64,000 nucleotides of DNA. It comes from Caenorhabditis remanei (Eukaryota; Nematoda; Chromadorea; Rhabditida; Rhabditidae). Location: contig NC_071328.1 in assembly GCF_010183535.1 (NCBI RefSeq), forward strand, positions 1,798,001 to 1,862,000, written 5' to 3'. Under the pieces are notes generated by a model. That model made no database searches and had not been told where the DNA came from. It saw only the letters and a list, made by a program, of their open reading frames with translations. The position numbers and the translations under genes were made by a program. Each line of letters begins with the position of its first letter. The first letter of the stretch is position 1. Below are positions 20,980 through 37,337 of the stretch, piece by piece.

Positions 20980-23900
20980 TTATAACTGTCTGAATCGTGG
21001 AGATCTGCTGTTGTTATCAGTCGCGTTGGTGACCGCTGTCTCAGCAGTCGGTTGGAAATTCTTGGTCTCCTCGATGACTTGATCGAAAATCACCTCGATT
21101 CCAAGCCAAGTCTCTTTCCCGATTGGGATCAGCCAGTGGGGTTTCACTTGGAATGCGAACCATGCTGGAAATTTGAAAAAAATGGATTTTTTTGACATAA
21201 ATACCGTTTAAAACTATTTAAATTTATTCGCGAAAATCTGAAATTATGCAGACGCGCTCTATTGACAAAAATGTGTGAATTAGTTCAAAATTATATACAT
21301 TGTGTAGATCAAATCCAGATCTTCATTTTATTAGTTGACGACTTTTTGATATCTCCGCCCACTTTTGAGATATGCGCCTTTAAAGAGTGGGAGGTTAGAG
21401 AGCGTTCTCGCCACCACAGGTTACTATCTTTAAAGGCCCATATCTCGAAAGCGCGAATAGCTATCAAAAAGTTGTCAACTACAAAAATGAAGACCTAGAT
21501 TTGATCTACAAGAAAAATATAAATTTGGGACACTTGGGACTTGAAGTGACACCAAGGGGACATGTCAAAGTTGACCAGTTTTTTGGTAATTTTTGAAAAA
21601 AATAACTGTTTTAAACTCACTCTTCATATCTGGTGGCAATTCGAGCACATAAACATATTTTGTCGGTGTATTTTTCTTAATCCAATCCGTTGCACCGCCC
21701 GTCGCGGTGCCCAACATATCAGCGGCGGTGCCGACGCGATATTTGGTCTCCCGATAGGCGAATACACGGTCAGCGGCACGGTTGGCAAGCGTTTCCTGGA
21801 AATGTAAGAAATGCAAACGCGCTCCACCGAACACACTCACCAAATCTTTGAAATCTTGTGGATACGTCCTCTTATGGTAGTTATACGGTAGAATCCATAG
21901 CTGTCCGTGGGTATGCATGGAGACTAGTGCATACAGGCGACCGTAGATTTCAGATGACATTACAAAGTCACGGACGGCTCTGAAATGTTTGAATTTATAT
22001 TGATTAAATAGATCGAGAATAGCTCTTTATTTTTGTAGTTGATCACTTTTTTATAGCTCCGCCCATTTTTGAGGTATGCGCCTTTAAAGATAGCATCCGA
22101 GAAGAAGCGCCAGTGAAAATTAGCAAACTTTAACATGTCCCCTTGGTGTCACTTTATGTCCCAAGTGTCCCAAATTTATATGCATCATGTAGATCAAATC
22201 CAGATCTCTATTTTTGTAGTTGAAAACTTTTTGATAACTCCGCCCACTTTTGAGATATGCGCCTTTAAAGATTGGCGAGGGACGTAATAGTGCGGAGAGA
22301 CGCAGAGAAGCTAGAATCTTTAAAGGCGCATATCTCGAAAGCGTGAATAGCTATCAAAAAGTTGTCAACTACAAAAATAAAGTCCTATTTTTGATCTACA
22401 CAGCAAAGTTAAATTTGAAGGTGGTAGACATCAACTGACTTAATTACGCCCCCTCAAAGATCACTATTTCCAAAAAATAGTTTTTTCCTGACCCACCTCG
22501 ATTCTGGCTCTGAAAACGGTCTTGGTCCCTGGAACTCGTCGGAACACGGATTATTGAACGGATAGTTTTTATGGGAGAACCCAATATCGTAGTTTCGATT
22601 CAAATCGACACCCTCACAACAGAGATCTGATGAGAACGGGCCGGTACCCGTGCAGTTTTCGGGTGCTCTGTTTTTACGCCATTGACGGATCTGGAATAAA
22701 GAAAATATATGTAAATCTAGAATTTTAACTCAAAATCTTGAAAAAATTGAAAAAAAAAGCAAAAAAAAACGCATTTTCTTTGCTAACTTTGAAAGTGCGT
22801 AACTTTAGTATTTATGATGTCAGAGTCACAAATTTATATTCATCATGTAGATCAAATCCAGATCTTTATTTTTGCAGTTGACAATTTCTTGATAGCTCCG
22901 TCCACTTTTGATATATGCGCCTTTAAAGATAGGTACCTTTAGCGGCGAGAGAGCAGGAGGGGAGGAGACGCAGAGAAACGAGACGCTCTCCTCTTTTCGC
23001 ACGCTCTCTCGCCTCCAAATCTTTAAAGGAGCATATCTCAAAAGCGTGAATAGCTATCAAAAAGTTGTCAACTACAAAGATGGAGGCCTAGATTTGATCT
23101 ACACAAAAAATGTAGATTTGAAAAATATGGTCAAGAATTCGAAAAGTTATAAGCTTTCAAAGTTGGAATTTTTTAAAAGAATTTTTTATTGTAAGTTTCA
23201 AAGATTTCAAGCTTCTTCTTTTCTTTTTGTCACTTTTTTCGTTTTCTCTATTTCAGTGTATGCTACAGTATACCTACCGTAGCCCTCGTCGAAGTCCTCG
23301 AATAGACGAAACCATCTGGATTGAGAACGGGAAACACATAAATATCCAATGTGTTCACATATTTTGTGATTTTATCGTCGACGAGGTATCCGTTGACCAA
23401 CTGAAACATTATATAAACAGGATGTGTGTGATGGTGTAATATTAATTGTTTCTTTTTCTAATCTCACTTTTTACACCTTTTGGCAAGGGGAGGACAGCTT
23501 GTTGTTGGTCATTAGCTTAGTTTGCGTTTAAGAAGATAACCACTACTGTCTAGTGTGGCCTAAAAAACCAAAGGAAAAACTCGTCCGCGAGAGGAAAAAG
23601 TGTGAAAAAGTATGAAAAAAGACAGTAAATGGGGCATAATAGTAACTAGTGTGATGAGAAAAGAAAGCAAAAAAGAATAGCACCCGGTGGGAATTGAACT
23701 CGGGTCGCTAGTTTATTGGTCAGACTTCTTACCGGGTAAGCTATATGTGCTCGGCGGCGGCGCGACCGGCGAGGATGGTGATAAAGGTGCGGAAGGATCC
23801 ACCTTGGTAAGAGAGGTGCCGCCTTTATCACCTCCTTCGGTTTGGCGCCGCCGGTCGACACCCGTGGTGTACATGGTAAGGAGTCTGGCTAGTAATCTCG

Positions 23901-25852
23901 CATCCAGGGTTCGATTCCCACCCCGTGCAAACATTTTTTGCTTTTGGTAACAAGCCTAATGGTAGCTCCAACTTTCGATTTAAGCCTTTCTATAACGGGT
24001 TGTAAAAGTTTTCTCCGCCCAAAAATACATTTACATTTACCTTCTCAATAAAATACACAGCAACATGAAACGCGGGCCATTCCCTTGCATGATTCCCACC
24101 GTCCAACCACACTGCGATTTTCCGTTTTCCCGCTGGTGCAGGCTTCCCGATTCGAACTCCGAGCAGGGGACGCCCTTCCCGTGATCTACCAATAGTTTTC
24201 AGCTGGACAAACGAAGGATTGTCATGGGCGACACCTTTCACATAGTCCTCGAATTGTGGCCAGTCGTTGTAGACAGTTAGGTCGAAGAATGGGGTTCGGG
24301 CGCCGCAATTTACGTTGGGTGTCCTGAAGAAAAGACAAAATTGAAAAAATTCTGAATGAAAATCATGTAAAAACTGTTCGAAACTCAAAAATAAATATAC
24401 CAATCTGCTTGTTACAAAAAGTAAAAAAGAATAGCAACAAGAAAAAATCGAACCCTGGATGCGAGATTACTGGCCATACTCCTTACCAGGTACACCACGG
24501 GTGACGGCCGGCGGCGCCAAACCGAAAGTGGAGATGAAGGTGGCGCGGTCGGCTTAATCACCACCTTCGATGTGGCGCCGCCGGCCGACACTCGTGGTGT
24601 ACCCGGTAAGGAGTCTGGCCAGTAATCTCGCATCGGGGGTTCGGTGTTTTCTGCTTGCTATAATTTTTTACTCTTTGTAACAAGCATGATGGTATATTTA
24701 TTTTTGAGTTTCAAGCTATTTTCATATGGTTTTCATGATTTTCATTAGAAAAAAGTGCGCTTTTGGATACCCAGGTTAAACAGGTTTCTTTTCTCCGACC
24801 CCCCAAAAAAACCATTATCACTTCCTTTTTGATAAGATGAGATTCATTTCCGTATTCTTTTTTTGAGTACCGCTAGGTTCCCCCCGTCTAATCGATATAT
24901 CGTAAAGAATATCAATCACTGATTATGATTAGACTATCCCCTCCTCTAGTATTCTGCCAACACAATCTTCTGTCTCTTATCAATAACCACTTTCTGTTTG
25001 TTGCAGATGGAAGGAAACATATGGCATTTTGCTTTAGACGGGGGAAAATGAAAAGAAACGAGTGACCTTGTTCTTCTGAAAGGAAAGGAACAATGGGGGG
25101 GAGGTCAAACTGGATTCTAGAGAAGGGAGTAATCAAACATCTAGTAGAACTTTTTGGGCACAAAACCATTAATTTTTTCGATAAAGGAATAAAAAACTTG
25201 TGAAAACCCCAAAAACCTCCGAATTAAAAAAATATATTTACCCGAAAATTATATCAAAAGAACCGCCTCTTCCTGCTGATTCTAACAGTGACACTTTTGT
25301 CGCCTGAAACTTTCGAAAGACCCTTAAAAATCTTTTTAAAAAACCAAAAACCTTTCAAAAAAAAATTCTTAAATTTATCCAAAAATTATACCATTAGAAC
25401 CGCCTTTTTCTGCTGATTTTAACGGTAGTACTTTCATTGCCTAAAACCTTCACCATGCGAAGTTACACACGTTTTACTCAGGCGACCAACGACGGCCGCC
25501 GGGATCCTAGGCCACCGACGCCGGTTTTCTCTTCCGGATAAGAAAAACGTGTGTAAAACGTGGAAAGTAGAGAGTTAAGAGGGGAAAAATATATCGTTGG
25601 AAACGGGAAGAAATGACGGATTTTTTGAGATAGGTTAGGGGGAACTTGGGTGAATTTTTTTTTGTTGGAAGTTTTGAAAATTTGATGTTTTTGAAGCTTT
25701 AAAACGGAAAATCGAAGTAATTAACGTTTTACACTTTTTTAGATTCAAATTATGGTTAAACTTTCAAAAAAAGGATTTTTAATTTTCAAGAATGCTTACC
25801 ACAGAAACAAGACAAATGGTACTAAGGTACTGAGACACCTGACGAGCATCTT
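20980..25852 (-). CDS. Secreted M14 zinc carboxypeptidase (5' end unresolved)
   Basis: Minus-strand exons joining in frame: 25852-25800 (tentative), 25303-25242, 24323-24041, 23400-23278, 22690-22497, 21979-21841, 21795-21621, 21164-20980. The full catalytic set is visible: zinc ligands in GGNHAREW, substrate-binding VDLNRNYD, the third zinc His in SMHTHGQLW, the TKYRVGTA tyrosine region and the catalytic Glu in YVYVLELPP. It should therefore be an active peptidase removing C-terminal residues, of the carboxypeptidase A/B type and probably secreted. The propeptide and signal peptide are unresolved. Exon 25852-25800 must be read as ...EDARQVSQYLSTICLVSV to stay in frame, although its other frame gives a signal-like MLVRCLSTLVPFVLFL. 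Introns carry fold-back and GCGCATATCTC repeats. A dead copy of exon 25303-25242 lies at 25440-25379. Confidence 0.88.
21285..21590. repeat. GCGCATATCTC family repeat pair in carboxypeptidase intron
   Basis: Two facing copies of the family described at 580-3135, separated by a short CT-rich spacer. The right part continues into GGGACACTTGGGAC...GTGACACCAAGGGGACATGTC, an extension seen in several copies of this window. Confidence 0.85.
22005..22440. repeat. GCGCATATCTC family repeats in carboxypeptidase intron
   Basis: Three copies in alternating orientation fill most of the intron between exons 22690-22497 and 21979-21841, again around a GAGACGCAGAGAAG spacer. Confidence 0.85.
22800..23165. 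repeat. GCGCATATCTC family palindrome in carboxypeptidase intron
   Basis: Two inverted copies flank a spacer with GAGACGCAGAGAAACGAGACG and a CTCTCGCC dyad, the same architecture as 31330-31650 and 32680-32990. Confidence 0.85.
23645..23963. mobile_element. tRNA-ended fold-back element, copy 1
   Basis: Two inverted arms meet near 23795. Each arm, read outward, has TGTACATGGTAAGGAGTCTGG (A-box-like) followed by GGGTTCGATTCC or its variant (B box), then T6. The inner arm sequence is GGCGCCGCC with GGTGATAAAGGCG. It sits in a carboxypeptidase intron. The terminal repeat TTGGTAACAAGC is clear on the right and decayed on the left. Confidence 0.8.
24397..24695. mobile_element. tRNA-ended fold-back element, copy 2
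   Basis: Best-kept ends: GCTTGTTACAAAAAGTAAAAAA on the left and the near-complement TTTTTTACTCTTTGTAACAAGC on the right, with TACCA/TGGTA outermost. The arms carry ACTCCTTACCAGGTACACCACGG inverted against CGTGGTGTACCCGGTAAGGAGT, with GGTTCG-type B boxes outside. It sits in the carboxypeptidase intron 3' of exon 25303-25242. Confidence 0.85.
25379..25440 (-). pseudogene. Dead duplicate of a 62-nt carboxypeptidase exon
   Basis: The segment is the same length as the in-use exon 25303-25242 and matches it at about 48 of 62 positions (both contain AATCAGCAG, GGCGGTTCT, TATAATTTT). It keeps a TTTTAG acceptor and an open frame (AMKVLPLKSAEKGG...). The donor dinucleotide, however, is AT (GG|ATAAAT) where the active exon has GG|GTAAAT. 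Inclusion of both would also shift the frame. Confidence 0.8.
25450..25570. other. ACACGTTTTAC dyad upstream of the dead exon
   Basis: GTTACACACGTTTTACTC (25463-25480) is inverted against AAAACGTGTGTAAAACG (25546-25562), around the GC-rich GGCGACCAACGACGGCCGCCGG. No coding exon can be recognised; the dyad may be a decayed element. Confidence 0.5.
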
Positions 25853-26019
25853 CTTGAAAAATGTGAGAAGAGGCGCGAAACTTCAGAAGACGTCGTCTAT
25901 AGTGGGGGTGTCTTCTCCTCTTCTGCCTACAACTGACACATTGCCAAACGAAAAAAACCTTGAGGGGGGGATTGGGGGCGGAGCGCGGACGCTGTCGACG
26001 ATATCAAGCAGAAGACTGT

Positions 26020-26044
<25 letters not shown>
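26020..26044. repeat. (GA)n microsatellite
   Basis: About 12 uninterrupted GA units followed by imperfect GA-rich sequence to 26061, in DNA where the 5' exons of the carboxypeptidase might lie. Confidence 0.9.
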
Positions 26045-26056
<12 letters not shown>

Positions 26057-26339
26057 AGACTAAATAATACCGAATCTATAATAATAACATTGAGAAGAAG
26101 TGGAAGTGTGAAAGTGTTTGTATACAGATATCAGTGGGGGAGGAGGAAATGGAGAAAAAGTGGAACTATTTCAATACTGGAATTGATAGAACACGAGAGT
26201 CTCACTTTGACAACCAGTATACTGTAGCTGGGTTACTGTAATCTGGGTGTACGGTAGCTCAGAAAAAAACGTTGTGAGCGAGCAGTTTTGATTTTTTTTG
26301 TTGAAAACATTGATGGTGCCGCACGGACCCAATTTTCTG

Positions 26340-27020
26340 ATTTTAGAATTTAGAATTTATATTGATTAGATGGATCAAAAACAGTTCTTTATTTTTGTAG
26401 TTGACCATTTTTTGATAGCTCCGCCCACTTTTGAGATATGCGCCTTTAAAAATGTGAAAATGTTGAAATCCAACTTTCGAAATTTTGAAAAAATTGCCAA
26501 CTTTGACACTACCGTCTTGTCCCATATCATGCCCTTTTTTTCAAATTTATATTTTTCTTGTAGATCAAACCTAGTTCTACATTTTTGTAGTTGACCATTT
26601 TTTGATTGCTCCGCCCACTTTTGAGATATGCGCCTTTAAAGATAGCATTCGAGAAGTGGCGCCATTATTAAAAAATTTATCAACTTTGACATGTCCCCTT
26701 GGTGTCCCTTCATGTCCCAAGCGTCCCAAATTTATATTTATCATGTAGATCAAACCTAGATCTTCATTTTTGTAGTTGACAACGTTTTGATAGCTCCGCC
26801 CACTTTTGTGGTATGCGCCTTTAAAGGATTGTAACTTTTCTGCGTCCTCCCCTCTCTCATCGCAAGCTGCAATCTTTGAAGGCGCATATTTCAAAAGTGG
26901 GCGGAGCTATCAAAAAGTTGTCAACTATAAAAATGAAGATCTAGTTGTGTTCTAAATGATAAATATCAATTTGGGACACTTGGGACAAAAAGTGACACCA
27001 AGGGGACCTGTCAAATTTGA
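26340..27020. repeat. GCGCATATCTC family repeats upstream of the carboxypeptidase
   Basis: Four copies in both orientations (about 26370-26450, 26550-26650, 26745-26825, 26875-27010), including the GGGACACTTGGGAC and GACACCAAGGGGAC extensions. From 27020 to 27385 I see only AT-rich sequence and isolated CTGTAG motifs. Confidence 0.85.
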
Positions 27021-27608
27021 TCAATTTTTATATGACACCTTACCAAATATTTTGGAAAAAAAAGCATAGCCTCAGATTTCTTTCAAAACCATAAACCACT
27101 ACTGTAGTTCTCATACATCTGGTTCAACTATCCCTTTCAAAAAAGTTATAACACATGAGAGCGTACTACTGTAATACGTCTCTCTCAAGGTCAAAAATTG
27201 AATGGAGATCTAGATCAGTGACAGGCTGTCTGTAACAGTAGAGATGAGGGTTACAATCAGGTTCAAGTTTTTGAAAGGAGATGAACCCTAAGAACATCTG
27301 GACCTAAAAATATTGTCAAAAACTAGAGAAATGGTGGTCCGACACTTGTAATTCCTTCCAAATCGCTCGGATTTCGAAAATTTTTATATCACCGTAATCC
27401 TTACAAAACGCAAAAAACAATAGCAAAGAGAAGAAATCGAACCCGGGATGCGAGATTGGTGGTCAGACTCCTTCCCGGGTAGGCTAAACGTGCGAGGCGA
27501 CGGCGCCACATCGAAGGTGGTGATGAAGGTAGCGCACCCCATAGGTTGGGCGTGGGGTGCTCCACTTTCATTACCATCTTCGGTTCCGCGCCGCCGGCTG
27601 TCAACCAT

Positions 27609-29815
27609 CACAGGTAAACCGCTAAGTCCCAAAAACGGGCCGGCGGCGGCGCGCAAGTTGCCCAACGGCGAACATACGGTGGTTGAAGGTGCGAGCCGCC
27701 GACGGACCAACGTTTAGCAGCCGACGGACCAACGTTTAGCTGCCACCGGGCCAACTTTCACCCGGCGCACTTTCCCAATAGGCCCCTTTCCCCGGTAGTT
27801 TCGGAACACATGGTTGAATAATTATTGTTTATTATAAGAAAAAACAAAAATACAATTAAAAAGGAAGAAAGAAGAAAAATAGAAATTAAAATATTCTTGG
27901 CTTTTGACTCCATTTGACTTGTTTCCTTTCGCTTCTTATTGCTTCGATCCAAGTGTGAAATTGAACGATCGGAGTTTTTATTATCATTCGAGAGAATCCT
28001 TTTTTGGTGAAGATTGTTCTTTAAATCTGAAATAAAATGAGTAAAATTTGCTCGAAGTTCAATAGTTACGCACATTGATTTCTCCTTTAGCTTGTTGAAT
28101 ACCGCTGAGTATTGTAACAAATCCTTTGAGGGGAGACATACGTTCGATTCCGAAGATGAGTACACTTGACGATGTTTTGTCCTAAATAACCATGCTTATT
28201 TTCTTTTATAAAGAAATGAAAATACCTTTATTTTATGTGAAAAACGTCGTCGTTGTCTCTGAATTTCTCATGGAAACGTTTTGGTAGTCCTGATGGGCTT
28301 CTGTTGCTTTTTTCAAGGGATAATACGTCGGATTCTGTAAAAGAATAGGTAATTTTCATAAAATTATAATCAGATTCATGCACGGCGATTTTTTCGGAAC
28401 CACCCCCTTTCATTCTAACGAGTTTTTTCTCGAAAATGAATTGTAATTTTCGGAAAATTCTTTTTAACTCCTGTATTTAGATTCTCCAGTTACCTCGGAT
28501 AATTACAGAAAATTTTCCGAAAATTACAATTCATTTTCGAGAAAAACTCGTTAGAATGAAAGGAGGTGGTTCCGAAAAAATCAACGTGTTCATGAGATAA
28601 CAAACCTTTTCTGTCCTCCGATAGCGAAAACATCCTCCATATTGCGTTGAGGCGCCCGACGCCATCACAAGTTGTATCGATTAGCCTAGAAACGAATAAT
28701 GGAGTAATTATTCAACGGGTAGAAAGCGGATAGTTATTAAGATTGTTCAATTATCTAAACGAAATGTAACAAACTAAAAAATTACCAAGAAATACATGAA
28801 AATCGAAGAAAAATAAGCGTTTTTACTGAAAAATAATTCGAGCGGCGCCGGTGAAGATTTACTGCGAACACCGGAATAGCGGAGTATCGTTGCGACTTCT
28901 CGCTGAAAGCGGCGGCTTGGATTGAAACTTGAATGTTGAAGAAATGTTGAAAAAGAGCAAATAGTTGAGAAAAGTAGTGAACGTCAAATAGTTTTAAATA
29001 GAATGAAACCGAAAATTGCAAAAGAGACATATTTCAATAACTATGAATATGGATTTGAATTACCGTATAACCCGTGATAGAGACGCATCCAGATGTACAA
29101 GTTCAACGTATTTAGCATAACTTGGTTCTAAGAAGAGATACTAAAAAGTTTCCAACTGACAAAATATAGCTTGATACAAATGAAATATTTCATCAGTTGA
29201 AAAAAAGTTCGTAACTCAGATGCCATTCGAGATATGTATCTTGCTTCAAACTCTTCATAATAGGTTCTCCTGTGATACAGGTTTCACGGTTATAGTCCTT
29301 TATTTGTATGATGAATTGGTCACTGGGGAACAATCTAGGAAGAAAAAAGTAAAGAAATTAGATTCAAAATTTATCCATCAGTGTGATAGTTTCTTGAAAT
29401 TCCAACTCAAACTCTTTCTCGGAACAGTGTCGTTCACCGGTTATTAAGCCGCCGTTTAGCCGTCAGCGGTTCACTCACCGGTTATTAGCCCGTTCCTGGC
29501 CAGTGATTTAGCCGCCAGCGGCTGTTCAGCCGCCATTAAGCCGTTTTTAAGCCGCCAAAAATAAAATCCATTTTTATGAAAAAAACGAAATAAAGAATGA
29601 ATCATCTATCTAATAGGACCCATCTCCTAAAATATTTTCTCAAAATTCCATCTCTAACACAACTTCTGTAATGTTCCGCAACATTGTCGTTCACCGGTTA
29701 TTAAGCCGCCGTTGGGACTTTGGCGGTCGCTCACCGGTTATTGGGCCGTTATTAAGCCGCAAGCGCTTTTTCAGCCGCCGCCGGCCCGTTTTTGGGACTT
29801 AGCGGTTTACCTGTG
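27609..29815. mobile_element. 2.2-kb element with 42-bp terminal inverted repeats (CACAGGTAAACCGC...)
   Basis: The left terminus, CACAGGTAAACCGCTAAG followed by TCCCAAAAACGGGCCGGCGGCGGC, is repeated inverted at 29774-29815 over about 42 bp. The subterminal regions are full of short CCG-rich repeats: GCCGACGGACCAACGTTTAGC twice near 27685-27740, and TTCACCGGTTATTAAGCCGCC near 29431 and 29690. The interior is AT-rich. On the minus strand a few exon-like pieces occur (28690-28606 with splice-like ends; 28413-28228; 28165-27758, which has a hydrophobic stretch), but no transposase motif is recognisable. An AT dinucleotide flanks both ends; no longer target duplication is seen. Confidence 0.8.
28385..28590. 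repeat. Long inverted repeat (hairpin) inside the 2.2-kb element
   Basis: TTTTTTCGGAACCACC...CTTTCATTCTAACGAG...GAATTGTAATTTTCGG (28390-28455) is inverted nearly perfectly at 28508-28580 around a spacer of about 50 bp. A transcript would form a long hairpin. Confidence 0.85.
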
Positions 29816-30267
29816 ATGGCCTACCTGGTAAGGAGTCTGTCCGCCAATCTCGCATCCCGGGTTCGATTCTTTCTCCTCACCAATATTTTTTACTTTTTGT
29901 AACAAGTATGCTGGCAGGTCAATTTTCGAAACTAATCCAAGAAAAGTGGCAGAAACCATGAACAATGAATGTAAAATTGTCTATACAGGTTCGAGACGAC
30001 ACCAAACAAACTACATTATCACACAAACTGATAATGGTTGTAAACATATGTTGTTGATTACCTTCTTCTTCTTCTTATTCTTCTTCTTCATGCTTCTTTC
30101 TTCTTTCCTTCCAATTTGCCATCTCTCAACATGGCAAAACCAAACAAGGGGACGGTACTAATCGAATTAGTACTTCTTACTCTCAATAAGGAAAGAATGC
30201 AAACAATAAGAAAAGAGAATAAGAAAAGAACATATTGCGGGGGAACTTTATTCATCATCGCACACAC

Positions 30268-36276
<6,009 letters not shown>

Positions 36277-37337
36277 ATTCGGATTCAGAAGACGTCAAAA
36301 TTGAAAAATGATTCATTTTCCCTGGCTTTTTTTCAATTTTTGAGTTTTTAATGTTTTTTGGTTATTTCACGTTAAATTTTTTGCAAATTTTCAGGAAAAA
36401 AAATTCCAGATATTTAGCAGTACACATTTTATCTTTATGTACATTCGAGAGGGTATATAAAAGGGAAAAAAGAAGCGCCAAATTTGAAAAATTCCTAGTT
36501 TTTGCAGGGAGAAAATGTGGTGGAAAAGAAGAATGATGAGGTTGTGTGAATTGAATAGCATGATCTAATAATTTTGAAAAGTCCAACCCCTCTTTTTCTT
36601 TTCAAAACGTTTTTATAAAATGGATTCTTCGAGTTCAAAAAACGAGACGAAAAAAAAGAAGAGGGGGGAGAGAAGAGACACAGAAAAATATACACTAGAA
36701 ATCATTAGTCTCATTTCCAGTTTGACTGAAAACGAGACAAAAATGATTTCAGAGGAAAGAAACAGACAGACAAAGAGAGAGATAATATATAGTCAAATAA
36801 GCAAATTTGCTCTTTTTTAGTGTATAATAACGAGGTGTGTGTACAGTAAGAAATTGATGAGAAAGAAAACGGATATAGTGATCCATCTGACTGACGCTGA
36901 AAATGATGGAGAGGCGAATGTTTAACCAGGCAAACGCCGAGTCAGCAGATGATTGTATACCCAAAAAAGATACAGGGAAAAAGGGGGCGGGGCGAGACGG
37001 AAAAATTCAAGATGAATTGGTGCATGTAATGTATGTATGGGGGGGGGAGGGGATGAATAGTCTATGAAGATGTGACAAAAAAAAACAAAAAGAGAATTGA
37101 TATTCGGTGGGGAGAGAGGGCGCTGCTTCATTTTCAGACTAGTTGTAGGATGGGATGGAAAGAGAGAGCGGCTCGCGCGGCACACAACAACACCGAGAGA
37201 GAGAAAGAGAGAGAGAGAGAGTGACAGACAGAGAGGAATTGTGATAGAAGATGGTGGTGGTGGAAAAACCAAAAAAGAACAAAGAACAAAGAAGTTTATG
37301 GAATTCAGCACAAGATGATGATTGAAGGGGGGCTTCT
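36277..37337. other. Intergenic region with GA-rich tracts
   Basis: Between the kinase start and the 3' end of the A20/AN1 gene, both on the minus strand, I see AT-rich sequence and purine-rich tracts (36655-36790 and 37140-37275, including (GA)n at 37194-37220). It probably holds the kinase promoter and the upstream gene's 3' UTR. No coding sequence is supported. Confidence 0.6.

Larger units (their letters stand above)
27389..29914. mobile_element. tRNA-ended fold-back element, copy 3, split by a 2.2-kb insertion
   Basis: The left arm (27389-27604) has AAATCGAACCCGGGATGCGAG and ACTCCTTCCCGGGTAGGCTAAACG; the right arm (29820-29914) has CCTACCTGGTAAGGAGTCTG, CATCCCGGGTTCGATTC and TTTTTGTAACAAGTATGCTGG. 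Between them lies the CACAGGTAAACC-ended element at 27609-29815. Confidence 0.82.

Noticed and set aside
22250..22438. Recurring small proteins MRYAPLKIG.../FKGAYLKSVNSYQKVVNYKN
   Set aside because: They arise wherever the GCGCATATCTC repeat occurs; no splice structure or start context. Kept as a question in the findings.
27758..28413. Minus-strand ORFs inside the 2.2-kb inverted-repeat element as a host gene
   Set aside because: Pieces have splice-like ends but no recognisable domain, no clear start-to-stop model, and they lie within mobile DNA; described under the element only.
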